59,737 bases of DNA, taken from the NCBI GenBank assembly GCA_011525685.1, contig WYBW01000073.1, positions 1 through 59,737 of the forward strand, given 5' to 3'. This DNA is from Verrucomicrobiia bacterium. GTDB lineage: Bacteria; Verrucomicrobiota; Verrucomicrobiia; Limisphaerales; JADLHS01. The number at the start of each line of letters is the position of its first letter. The first letter of the stretch is position 1. A program made the position numbers and the translations under genes. Shown here in pieces: positions 9,008 through 15,948 of this stretch. The notes under the pieces were generated by a model. It was not told the origin of the DNA. It worked only from the letters and a program-made list of their open reading frames with translations, and made no database searches.

Positions 9008-9892
9008 ATGCACTGGAACAAAGTCACCCTGGTCGGCGTGGGTTTGCTGGGCGGTTCGCTCGGCCTGGCCATCAAACGCCGTCGCCTGGCCCGGCGCGTG
9101 GAAGGCTACGTGCGGCGCGCCGCCAGCGTGGGCGAGTGTGAGAAGTTCCGCGCGGTGGATCGGGCGACACTGGATTTGCACAGCGCCGTGGCGGACGCGG
9201 ATCTCGTGATTCTTTGCACGCCGCTGGCGCAAATGAAGCCGCTGGTGAACCAGATGCTCCCGGCGTTGAAACGCGGCGCCATTGTCACCGACGTGGGAAG
9301 CGTGAAGGGGAGCGTGGTGAAGGACCTCGAATCAATCGTGGCCAAGGCTGGCGGGCACTTCATCGGAAGTCATCCCATGGCGGGCGGGGAAAAGACCGGC
9401 GTCTCGGCGGCGCGGGCGGACTTGTTCGAGCACTCGGTTTGCGTCGTCACGCCGACGAAACGTTCCCCCCAGGCCGCGTTGCGGAGGGTCGAGCAATTCT
9501 GGAAAGCCATCGGCGCGCGGCTGCTGGTTCTCACCCCTGCGACCCACGACGAACTGGTGAGCCGGTCGAGTCATCTGACCCATTTGGTTGCGACCACGCT
9601 GGTGAATTACGTGCTGAACCCGTCGCGGTCGAACCATCAGGCCGCGCTGTGCGCCAACGGCTTTCGCGACACCACGCGGATTGCGTCCGGTTCGCCGGAG
9701 ATGTGGCGGGACATCGCGGTGGCGAATCGGGCATCCCTGCGGTTCGCGTTGGATGAATTCGTCCGGGAACTTCAGCACGTGCAGGCGGTGCTCCGCCGGG
9801 GCAAGGCAGCGGAGATTTCCGAATTGTTCGAGACCGCCAAGGCGCGGCGGGATCGCTGGTGCGCGCAGGGCATCTCACCTTCGTCTGAGTAG
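9008..9892 (+). CDS. tyrA: Prephenate dehydrogenase
   Basis: NAD(P)-dependent enzyme making 4-hydroxyphenylpyruvate for tyrosine synthesis, 294 aa. The N-terminal Rossmann motif VGVGLLGGSLG lies at residues 9-19. Catalytic-region segments TDVGSVKG and FIGSHPMAGGEKTG follow, and the C-terminal helical dimerisation half includes LTPATHDELVSRSSHLTHL and GFRDTTRIASGSPEMW. There is no fused chorismate mutase or ACT domain. It is the first gene of a tyrA-aroA-cmk-plsC run on the plus strand, the first gap being filled by a palindromic repeat. Confidence 0.93.
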   Translation: MHWNKVTLVGVGLLGGSLGLAIKRRRLARRVEGYVRRAASVGECEKFRAVDRATLDLHSAVADADLVILCTPLAQMKPLVNQMLPALKRGAIVTDVGSVKGSVVKDLESIVAKAGGHFIGSHPMAGGEKTGVSAARADLFEHSVCVVTPTKRSPQAALRRVEQFWKAIGARLLVLTPATHDELVSRSSHLTHLVATTLVNYVLNPSRSNHQAALCANGFRDTTRIASGSPEMWRDIAVANRASLRFALDEFVRELQHVQAVLRRGKAAEISELFETAKARRDRWCAQGISPSSE

Positions 9893-10040
9893 AACCACGA
9901 GTTCGGTCGCACGAACACAAATCAATTCATTCCATCCCATGCGCACGAACAGTTCGGTGGTCTGGCTCATTCATAATCCCACGATGAGACTTCGCGTGGA
10001 GGCGGCAGGAATTCCAGGAGGCATGCGCCGGTGTTCTGCT

Positions 10041-10170
10041 TCTCCCAGCGGGAGCAGGGTAAAGGGTGAGGGAGAACGATCTGCATTACGAATGGCGTTG
10101 AGGCCGGACGCATGCGCCGCCATTTCGACGCGCTCTCCCTCACCCCGGCCCTCTCCCGCTGGGCGGGGGA
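10041..10170. repeat. CTCACCC/CTCTCCC palindromic element (intergenic copy)
   Basis: Long imperfect inverted repeat: arm 10041-10078 (agcgggag, gggtgagggaga) pairs with 10131-10170 (tctccctcacccc, ctctcccgct), leaving a loop of about 50 nt. It occupies the tyrA-aroA gap (361 bp). The arms are shared with elements at 10761-10822, 30899-31029 and 34030-34231. The rest of the gap holds nothing I can identify. Confidence 0.75.
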
Positions 10171-10254
10171 GGACCGCGCTGCAAGCAAGTGCGCTTGGTC
10201 ATACCCGGCGATTGCGGCGGCGGACGTGCCGGGTTCAATTGGTTCGTGGTTAAC

Positions 10255-11685
10255 ATGCCTCTGCCCGACCTCATCGAAATCGTGCCGCTCGACAAACCGG
10301 TGCGCGCGGAAATCACCGTGCCCGGCTCGAAGAGCATCACGAATCGCGCGCTGATCCTCGCGGCGCTGGCGGACGGCGAAGTGACACTGGAAGGCGCGTT
10401 GTGGAGCGAGGACACGCAGGTGATGACCGAGGCGCTGCGGACGCTGGGTTTTGAAATCAAAGTCGAGCCCGACCCGGAGGAGTTTTGCAATCGCCGCATC
10501 ACGGTGTGCGGGTTGGGAGGAAGCATCCCGAACGCGGGAACACCGGAGGCACCACTGGAACTGTTTGTGGGCAACGCAGGCACGGCGGCGCGGTTTTTGT
10601 CGGCGATGGTTTGTTTGGGGAACGGGGTCTATCGCCTTTCCGGTGTGCCGCGAATGCACGAGCGGCCGCAGGCGGCGTTGTTCAAGGCGTTGAGAGAGCT
10701 TGGCTATCGCGTGGAAGCAGAGGCCGGGAATGAAAAGTTGCCTGTTCGCATTTTTGGAGGCTCACCCTCACCCCGCCCTCGCCCTGAGGGAGAGGGTGGC
10801 CGAAGCCCGGGTGAGGGTGAACGGCTACGTACTTGCACCGTGAGCATTGAGGAGAGTTCGCAATTTGCCTCGGCGCTGTTGCTGTGCGCGCAGCATGGCG
10901 GTTGGGACGTGAAAGTCGTGGGCGAGAATGCCGAGGAGTCGCCCTACGTGGCGATGACGACGAAGCTCATGGAGGCATTCCCAAATCGCGGCGGCAGATT
11001 TCAAATCGAGCCGGATGCTTCGAGCGGGAGTTATTTTTGGGGCGGGGGCTGGTTACTTAGGCGTTTCGAGTTGAAGGTCGCATGCGACGAAGCTCTGAAA
11101 TCCTTGGGGCGGGAGTTGAGGAAGGGTGAGTCTGTAAGCCTCAACGCCAGGCCGAGCGAAGTTTCGGTTTCGGGTTGGCCGAAAACGAATTGGCAACCCG
11201 ACACGGATTTCACGGTTTTCGTGCATCCGGAGAAAGCTTCCCATCCAATTGAAATCTCTCGTCGCTTCGATTTGGGAGACAGCATTATGACGACGATTGT
11301 CCTCGCCCCGTTTGCTCAGAAAGTGCGATTCACCCACCTTGGCCGCCTCCGCGTCCAAGAATGCGAGCGCGTCGTGGCCTTGCGAACCGAGTTATCCAAG
11401 TGCGGCGCGAAGGTCATCGAGGAAGGCGACACGCTGACGGTTTATCCCTCGCCACTTCACGGCGCGGAGATCGAAACTTACAATGATCATCGCATGGCGA
11501 TGTGTTTTGCCATTCTGGGATTGAAAGTGCCGGGGATAAAACTCAAGAATCCCGCGTGCGTGAAGAAGACGTTTCCCAACTTTTTCCAGAAGCTCGCCAC
11601 GGCGCCGCCCAAAGGGCTGGGCGCGACCATTCTGGACGCGAAGACGGGAAGGAAACTGGAAGTGGATGAATTGTTTGCGGACTAG
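10255..11685 (+). CDS. aroA: 3-phosphoshikimate 1-carboxyvinyltransferase (EPSP synthase) with repeat-derived insertion
   Basis: Shikimate-pathway enzyme that condenses shikimate-3-phosphate with PEP, 476 aa (usual about 430-440). Family motifs: PGSKSITNRALILAAL, LFVGNAGTAARFLSA, GVPRMHERP, the substrate-binding ESSQFASALLL (Ser201, Ser202, Gln203), DASSGSYF, LRVQECERVVAL and YNDHRMAMCFAI. Residues 170-190 (Ser-Pro-Arg-Glu-Gly rich) are encoded by a copy of the palindromic repeat seen elsewhere in the window and sit in a turn just before the SSQ strand. A second segment of about 27 residues after WLLRR (about residues 270-296) also lacks an obvious counterpart in family members I know. The ATG at 10255 is preferred over an upstream in-frame start because the domain begins there. 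The frame is intact, so the enzyme is probably active. Confidence 0.92.
   Translation: MPLPDLIEIVPLDKPVRAEITVPGSKSITNRALILAALADGEVTLEGALWSEDTQVMTEALRTLGFEIKVEPDPEEFCNRRITVCGLGGSIPNAGTPEAPLELFVGNAGTAARFLSAMVCLGNGVYRLSGVPRMHERPQAALFKALRELGYRVEAEAGNEKLPVRIFGGSPSPRPRPEGEGGRSPGEGERLRTCTVSIEESSQFASALLLCAQHGGWDVKVVGENAEESPYVAMTTKLMEAFPNRGGRFQIEPDASSGSYFWGGGWLLRRFELKVACDEALKSLGRELRKGESVSLNARPSEVSVSGWPKTNWQPDTDFTVFVHPEKASHPIEISRRFDLGDSIMTTIVLAPFAQKVRFTHLGRLRVQECERVVALRTELSKCGAKVIEEGDTLTVYPSPLHGAEIETYNDHRMAMCFAILGLKVPGIKLKNPACVKKTFPNFFQKLATAPPKGLGATILDAKTGRKLEVDELFAD
10761..10822. repeat. Palindromic repeat inserted in frame within aroA
   Basis: A 12-bp perfect terminal inverted repeat, tcaccctcaccc at 10762-10773 and gggtgagggtga at 10809-10820, encloses an inner ccctc/gaggg hairpin. 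It is the same CTCACCC/CTCTCCC type as the intergenic copies. The insertion keeps the reading frame and is translated as about 21 residues. Confidence 0.8.
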
Positions 11686-11702
11686 CTTGGGTTCTTAATC
11701 CT

Positions 11703-11759
11703 GATCTTGCTCCTAATCTTAATCCTCCGACTCTGCGGATTAAGATTAGGATCAAGATC
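11703..11759. repeat. Word-repeat hairpin between aroA and cmk
   Basis: A 23-bp stem with one mismatch (11703-11725 / 11737-11759) and an 11-nt loop, built of gattaagattagga-type words. It fills nearly the whole 77-bp gap and ends 3 nt before the cmk ATG, so the right arm covers the position of the ribosome binding site. It may act as a translational gate, processing site or partial terminator. Confidence 0.8.
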
Positions 11760-11762
11760 AAG

Positions 11763-12422
11763 ATGAAGGCGAAACATCCCATCGTCATCGCGATTGATGG
11801 CACGAGCGCCAGCGGCAAGAGCACCAACGCCAAGCTGGTCGCCAAGGCGCTGGGTTTCGTCTATGTGGACACCGGCGCGATGTATCGCACCCTGGCGTGG
11901 CATTGCCTCAAGAACCGGATTGACTTTCACGACGCCAAGGCGGTGGCCGCCGCGTGTCGCCGTTGGAAAACCAAGCTGGAGTGCGTCGGTGGCCATGTTC
12001 GATTGCTGGTGGACGGCTATTTTCCGGAGAAGGAAATCCGCACGGCGGAGGTGAGCGTGGCGGTGTCGGTTGTGGCCACTGTGCCCAAGGTGCGCGAGTG
12101 GATGAAAAAGAAACAGCGCGAGTGCCTCCAGTTCGGCAACCTGGTGATGGAAGGCCGGGACATCGGCACGAACGTCTTTCCCGAGACGGATTACAAGTAT
12201 TACCTGGACGCGCACCTCGAGGAGCGCACCAAACGCCGCGCCGCCGAGGGCGTGAACGAGAACCTTGCCGCGCGGGATCAACGCGACAGCCAGCGGGCCG
12301 CCGCGCCGTTGATGATCGCGCTGGGCGCGCGGGTGATCAACAACTCGAACCTGACCAGCGAGCAGACAAGCGCGTTGATCATTGAGGACATCCGAAAGCG
12401 GCTGGCGGAGGAGGGAAAATGA
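11763..12422 (+). CDS. cmk: Cytidylate kinase
   Basis: Phosphorylates CMP/dCMP for nucleotide synthesis, 219 aa, normal length. The P-loop GTSASGKS lies at residues 12-19, followed by VDTGAMYRTLAW, then VMEGRDIGTNVFPE and the LID-region RDQRDSQRAAAPL. The ATG at 11763 fits the family start; no classic Shine-Dalgarno is present because the upstream bases belong to a hairpin arm. The neighbours aroA and plsC form a common bacterial context for cmk. Confidence 0.95.
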   Translation: MKAKHPIVIAIDGTSASGKSTNAKLVAKALGFVYVDTGAMYRTLAWHCLKNRIDFHDAKAVAAACRRWKTKLECVGGHVRLLVDGYFPEKEIRTAEVSVAVSVVATVPKVREWMKKKQRECLQFGNLVMEGRDIGTNVFPETDYKYYLDAHLEERTKRRAAEGVNENLAARDQRDSQRAAAPLMIALGARVINNSNLTSEQTSALIIEDIRKRLAEEGK

Positions 12423-12453
12423 GCGCGGAGGACGGCAAACGGCACTCAAACAC

Positions 12454-12530
12454 CCAAACACCCAAACACCCAAATAAGCAGGACGCCCCGTTTGCACGCT
12501 CTTTGGGTATTTGGGTTTTTGGGTGTCTGG
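12454..12530. repeat. Word-repeat hairpin between cmk and plsC
   Basis: Arms of tandem cccaaac/cccaaata words (12454-12476) and their complement tatttgggt.. (12508-12530) pair over 23 bp with two mismatches around a 31-nt loop. The element lies in the 178-bp gap between cmk and plsC. Confidence 0.75.
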
Positions 12531-12600
12531 ACGGTTTGGAGTCTTGTGCTTCTGGCGTTTGGCGTTTGCCGCAAGGCGGCTTGCCCCGCGCGTGTCGGCC

Positions 12601-13254
12601 ATGAACACTTCGTACTTCCTCGGCTGGTGCTTCTTCCGGGCGCTGTTCAAACTTTATTTCCGTTGGCGGGTTTACAACCCCGAGCGCGTGCCCCAATCGG
12701 GGCCGGTCATTCTCGCCGCCAACCATACCAGCTTCATTGATCCGCCCCTGGTCGGCGCGGGACTGAAGCGCGACATCAACTACCTGGCGCGGGAGAGTTT
12801 GTTCCGCTTTCCCGTCATGGGCGCGGTGTTGCGATCCTGGAATTCCGTGCCGGTGGATCGTGAAGGCGGCGGGGCGGCGGGATTGAAGAAGATTCTGGAC
12901 CGTCTGCTGGCCGGCGGCGCGATCATTCTGTTTCCGGAGGGAACGCGTTCACATGATGGCAAACTCCAGCCGGCCCGTTCCGGCATTGGTCTTACGGTCA
13001 TCAAGTCCGACGCTCTGGTGATTCCGGTGCGGGTATTCGGCACCTACGAGGCTTACGGGCGACATCATCGCCTGCCGCGCCCGCGCCGAATCGCCGTGAA
13101 GTATGGCGAGCCAATGCGCTTCGAAGCCTTGCGCGCCGAGGCGAAATCCTGTTCCAAGACCCGGCTCAAGGAAATCTATCAGCAGGTGGCCGATGAGATC
13201 ATGGCGGCGATTGCGAAGCTCGGGCCGTTTGAAGACAAGTCGGGGTTTCCGTGA
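12601..13254 (+). CDS. plsC: 1-acyl-sn-glycerol-3-phosphate acyltransferase
   Basis: Membrane-associated acyltransferase that makes phosphatidic acid, 217 aa. The acyltransferase motif NHTSFID (HX4D) lies at residues 41-47 and FPEGTRS at 111-117; between them is NSVPVDREGGGAAG, and VIPVRVFGTYEAYGR follows. The frame is open upstream through the hairpin region, but the ATG at 12601 gives the normal family N-terminus. It is last in the tyrA-aroA-cmk-plsC run. Its stop codon lies inside the left arm of the next hairpin. Confidence 0.93.
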   Translation: MNTSYFLGWCFFRALFKLYFRWRVYNPERVPQSGPVILAANHTSFIDPPLVGAGLKRDINYLARESLFRFPVMGAVLRSWNSVPVDREGGGAAGLKKILDRLLAGGAIILFPEGTRSHDGKLQPARSGIGLTVIKSDALVIPVRVFGTYEAYGRHHRLPRPRRIAVKYGEPMRFEALRAEAKSCSKTRLKEIYQQVADEIMAAIAKLGPFEDKSGFP

Positions 13255-13310
13255 AACGTGATGCGTGATCCGTGATCCGTGAACTGATCAACTCACGCAT
13301 TACGTTTCAC
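13251..13310. repeat. Word-repeat hairpin at the plsC 3' end
   Basis: An 18-bp stem with one mismatch (gtgaaacgtgatgcgtga 13251-13268 / 13293-13310) and a loop made of further gtgatcc words. It starts inside the plsC stop codon and ends 11 bp before the stop of the convergent oxidoreductase gene, a position that suits transcription termination in both directions, although no T-run is present. Confidence 0.75.
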
Positions 13311-13321
13311 GCATCATGCCC

Positions 13322-14608
13322 TCACACCTTCGGCTCCCAACCCTTGCGATACTCGCGCTGCCAGAGTTTTGACGCCTCGCGGTCGCCGACAATTCTTCCC
13401 GCCTTCGCATCATAGTTGATCGTGTGGCCGGTGCGAACGGCGATGTTGCCCAGGTGGCAGAGCATGGTGCTGTGCTGGGCATCTTCGATTTCCGCGGTCA
13501 GTTTCTTGTCGTTCCGGATGGCGTCGGCAAAATTCGCGAAGTGCAGGCGGTCGTCCCGGCGGGGTTTGATTTCGCGGAGCACCTTGTTGTTCAGATCGTG
13601 GATTTTGCACTCGCTGTCCGTAAGCACCAGCGTGCCTTTCTCGCCATGGAAATTGACGCCGAAACCCGTGCCCTCGAATCCGCGCGGGTCGCAGCTCTGA
13701 CCTTCCCACACGATCCCGCAATGACCGAAGTCGTAGGTCGCGACGTAAACGTCCGGCGTCTCCTGATCGTCCTGGAAGTGATAGCGATTGCCGCCGCAGG
13801 TTACGCGTGAGGGCGCATCCACCCGCAGCCCCCAGCGCGCAAGGTCGAGCGCGTGAACGCCGTTGTTGGCCAGTTCGCCGCCGCCCCAATGCCAGAACCA
13901 GTGCCAGTTGTAGTGAATGAGGTTGTCTTTGAAGGGCCGTTCCGGCGCGGGCCCCTGCCACAGCGCGTAATCCAGCCATTCAGGGACGGGCGCGGGCTGC
14001 CCTCGGCCAATCGAGCCGCGCTGGTTGGTGTACCACGCCCGGGCAAAAAAGATTTTCCCAATCTCGCCCTGATGCAACGCCTCCATCGCCTCGATGACGG
14101 AAGGCCAACTGCGCCGTTGGTTGCCCATCTGGACAACGCGTTTATGCTTGCGGGCCGCGGCAACCATGGTCTGCGCTTCGTGCGGATTGTGGCTGCCGGG
14201 TTTCTCGACATAAACATGTTTGCCGGCGGCGCAGGCGAGAATCGTGGCGGGCGCGTGCCAGTGATTTGGCGCGGCGATGGTGATCGCGTCCACTGCCTTG
14301 TCCTCCAACATGCGCCGAAAATCACTGACGCCTTTCGGCTTGCGCGATTGCTTCTTGGCGACGGCGGCCACCCCCTTGTCAACCGCGCGGCGGTCCACGT
14401 CGCAGACGTAAGCGATCTCCACATCCGGCAACGCGAGGAATTCGTTGATGTGCGCCATGCCGCGTCCGTTGCAGCCCATGACGCCGAGGCTGAGTTTCCG
14501 GGTGGGGCTTTCGCCGGCGCGCAGCAGGTTGAACCCGCCCAGCGCGGCGCAACCCGCGGCGGCGGAGACTTGCTTGAGGAACGTGCGGCGAGGGATTGGT
14601 GTCGTCAT
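13322..14608 (-). CDS. Tat-exported Gfo/Idh/MocA family oxidoreductase
   Basis: NAD(P)-dependent sugar/polyol dehydrogenase-like protein, 428 aa. It opens with a twin-arginine signal (RRTFLKQVSAAAG), then a Rossmann motif in LGVMGCNGRGMAH, the family EKP motif in VYVEKPGSHNPHEA and an MGNQRRSWP segment, followed by the C-terminal alpha/beta domain with HWGGGELANNGVHALDLA. Substrate unknown; expanded families of this kind are typical of polysaccharide-degrading Verrucomicrobia and Planctomycetes. The ATG at 14608 places the signal peptide at the N-terminus. It lies downstream of the DUF4404 gene, separated by a hairpin. Confidence 0.9.
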   Translation of the reverse strand: MTTPIPRRTFLKQVSAAAGCAALGGFNLLRAGESPTRKLSLGVMGCNGRGMAHINEFLALPDVEIAYVCDVDRRAVDKGVAAVAKKQSRKPKGVSDFRRMLEDKAVDAITIAAPNHWHAPATILACAAGKHVYVEKPGSHNPHEAQTMVAAARKHKRVVQMGNQRRSWPSVIEAMEALHQGEIGKIFFARAWYTNQRGSIGRGQPAPVPEWLDYALWQGPAPERPFKDNLIHYNWHWFWHWGGGELANNGVHALDLARWGLRVDAPSRVTCGGNRYHFQDDQETPDVYVATYDFGHCGIVWEGQSCDPRGFEGTGFGVNFHGEKGTLVLTDSECKIHDLNNKVLREIKPRRDDRLHFANFADAIRNDKKLTAEIEDAQHSTMLCHLGNIAVRTGHTINYDAKAGRIVGDREASKLWQREYRKGWEPKV

Positions 14609-14666
14609 GCGGGCATCAAAAGGGATTCGCCGCGCTGCGGCAAGCGGAGAAAGCGGGGGCGAGTGC

Positions 14667-14754
14667 AAAGGACCCAAGGACCCAAATACCAAAGAACGCA
14701 CAGCCCCGGTTCTGGTTGGTTGGGTGCTTGGGTATTTGGGTCCTTGGGCCCTTT
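14667..14754. repeat. Word-repeat hairpin between DUF4404 gene and oxidoreductase gene
   Basis: A 24-bp stem with one mismatch (14667-14690 / 14731-14754) built from ggacccaa/cccaaata words, with a 40-nt loop. It ends 3 bp from the stop codon of the DUF4404 gene. It shares the tatttggg words of the hairpin at 12454-12530 but is otherwise different in sequence. Confidence 0.8.
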
Positions 14755-14757
14755 CGC

Positions 14758-15090
14758 TCAGATTCCCAGATTGGACAGCGTGTTGCTGATGGCGTTGACG
14801 ATCTGCACCAGCCGCGGATGGGACTTCTCAAACCCGGCCACGGATTGACTCAACCCTTCGAGGGAGAGTTTCAGGAGTTGCGGGTTCTGTTCGGTGCGCG
14901 TGGCTTCGTGGGTCGAAACCTCGGCGAAGGAGGCGATGCTTTGCGCCTGCTCCCGATGAGCCTGAGGGAGCGTGGCCATCTCGGCCTTGAGCGTCGCGAG
15001 CAGTTGCAGCAACTCCTCCTTGCGCTCCGGGTGGATGGCCTCGCCAGCCTTGAGGCGGGCTTCGATCTTAGCAATGGTGTCTTCAATCAT
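14758..15090 (-). CDS. DUF4404 family small protein
   Basis: A 110-aa soluble, highly charged and helical protein with no signal peptide. The C-terminal pattern LSQSVAGFEKSHPRLVQIVNAISNTLSNLGI-type ending (split here: VAGFEKSHP, VNAISNTLSNLGI) is the conserved signature of DUF4404. Function unknown. It lies 65 bp after tmk on the same strand and is probably co-transcribed with cysS and tmk. Confidence 0.75.
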   Translation of the reverse strand: MIEDTIAKIEARLKAGEAIHPERKEELLQLLATLKAEMATLPQAHREQAQSIASFAEVSTHEATRTEQNPQLLKLSLEGLSQSVAGFEKSHPRLVQIVNAISNTLSNLGI

Positions 15091-15155
15091 AAGTGCGGCG
15101 CTGACGCAGCTTCAAGATAACCGGCCGGCACAATTCAGCAAGACGCGCGGGCCGT

Positions 15156-15839
15156 TCAATAAGCCGGAGTGCCCGCCGCGCGCTCCATCGGCCGCGGCAA
15201 CCGCGCGATCAAGGGCAACACCACCTGCCAGATGGCCGCCTGCACGGCTTCCTGATTCCCGGACGCTTCGATGGTATGCACCCGTTTCGCTTCCTGGGCG
15301 GCAATGGCCCGGTAACCTTCGGCGACACGCTCAAAGAAGGCGCGATCCCCTTCCTCCAGCCGGTCGCGGACGAACGGCAGCGTGGCTTGGCGCGAGCGCA
15401 ACCGTTCGGCGCTGACCTCCGGCGAAACATTGAGCAACAATGTCAAATCCGGCCGCGTTGGTCCCACGGCAAACTCGATGATGCGTCGCACGGTTTCGAG
15501 GTCCAGTTGGCGACCGTAACCCTGATAGGCGGTGGTCGAATCGTAAAACCGGTCACAGATGATGATCTCGCCCCGGGCCAGTCCGGGCCGGATCTGCTCG
15601 CGCACAAGCTGGGCACGACTGGCGTTCATCAGGAGCAGTTCGGCTTCGGGCGTCATTGCCACGTTGGCGTGGCTGTGCTTGAGAGTGTGGCGGATTTCCT
15701 CGCCGATCGGCGTGCCGCCCGGCTCGCGGAACAGGCGCACCGTGTGTCCCCAGTCCCGCAGCCGGTCCACCAACAACACGGCCTGCGTGGATTTGCCGCT
15801 GCCTTCCGTTCCCTCGAATGTGATGAACAGGCCTTTCAC
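15156..15839 (-). CDS. tmk: Thymidylate kinase
   Basis: Phosphorylates dTMP to dTDP, 227 aa. P-loop FEGTEGSGKST at residues 8-18, LFREPGGTPIGEEIR, the DR motif in IICDRFYDSTTAYQGYGR, and a LID segment RDRLEEGDRAFFERV. The ATG at 15839 is unambiguous. Its neighbour upstream is cysS; the 109-bp gap holds one arm-like run of atgcgtaatgcgtgg words but no complete hairpin. Confidence 0.95.
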   Translation of the reverse strand: MKGLFITFEGTEGSGKSTQAVLLVDRLRDWGHTVRLFREPGGTPIGEEIRHTLKHSHANVAMTPEAELLLMNASRAQLVREQIRPGLARGEIIICDRFYDSTTAYQGYGRQLDLETVRRIIEFAVGPTRPDLTLLLNVSPEVSAERLRSRQATLPFVRDRLEEGDRAFFERVAEGYRAIAAQEAKRVHTIEASGNQEAVQAAIWQVVLPLIARLPRPMERAAGTPAY

Positions 15840-15948
15840 CGGATGCGTAATGCGTGGGGCGTGGTGGGTGATGCGGACGGGCGCCGATCTGGCTTCAGCG
15901 AGTTTGCTCCAAGCCGCACAGTTTCCATTACGGAAATTCCGTTCATGC

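Noticed and set aside
10189..10254. Upstream in-frame start for aroA
   Set aside because: The extra 22 residues precede the family N-terminus and come from sequence next to a repeat; ATG 10255 fits EPSP synthase.
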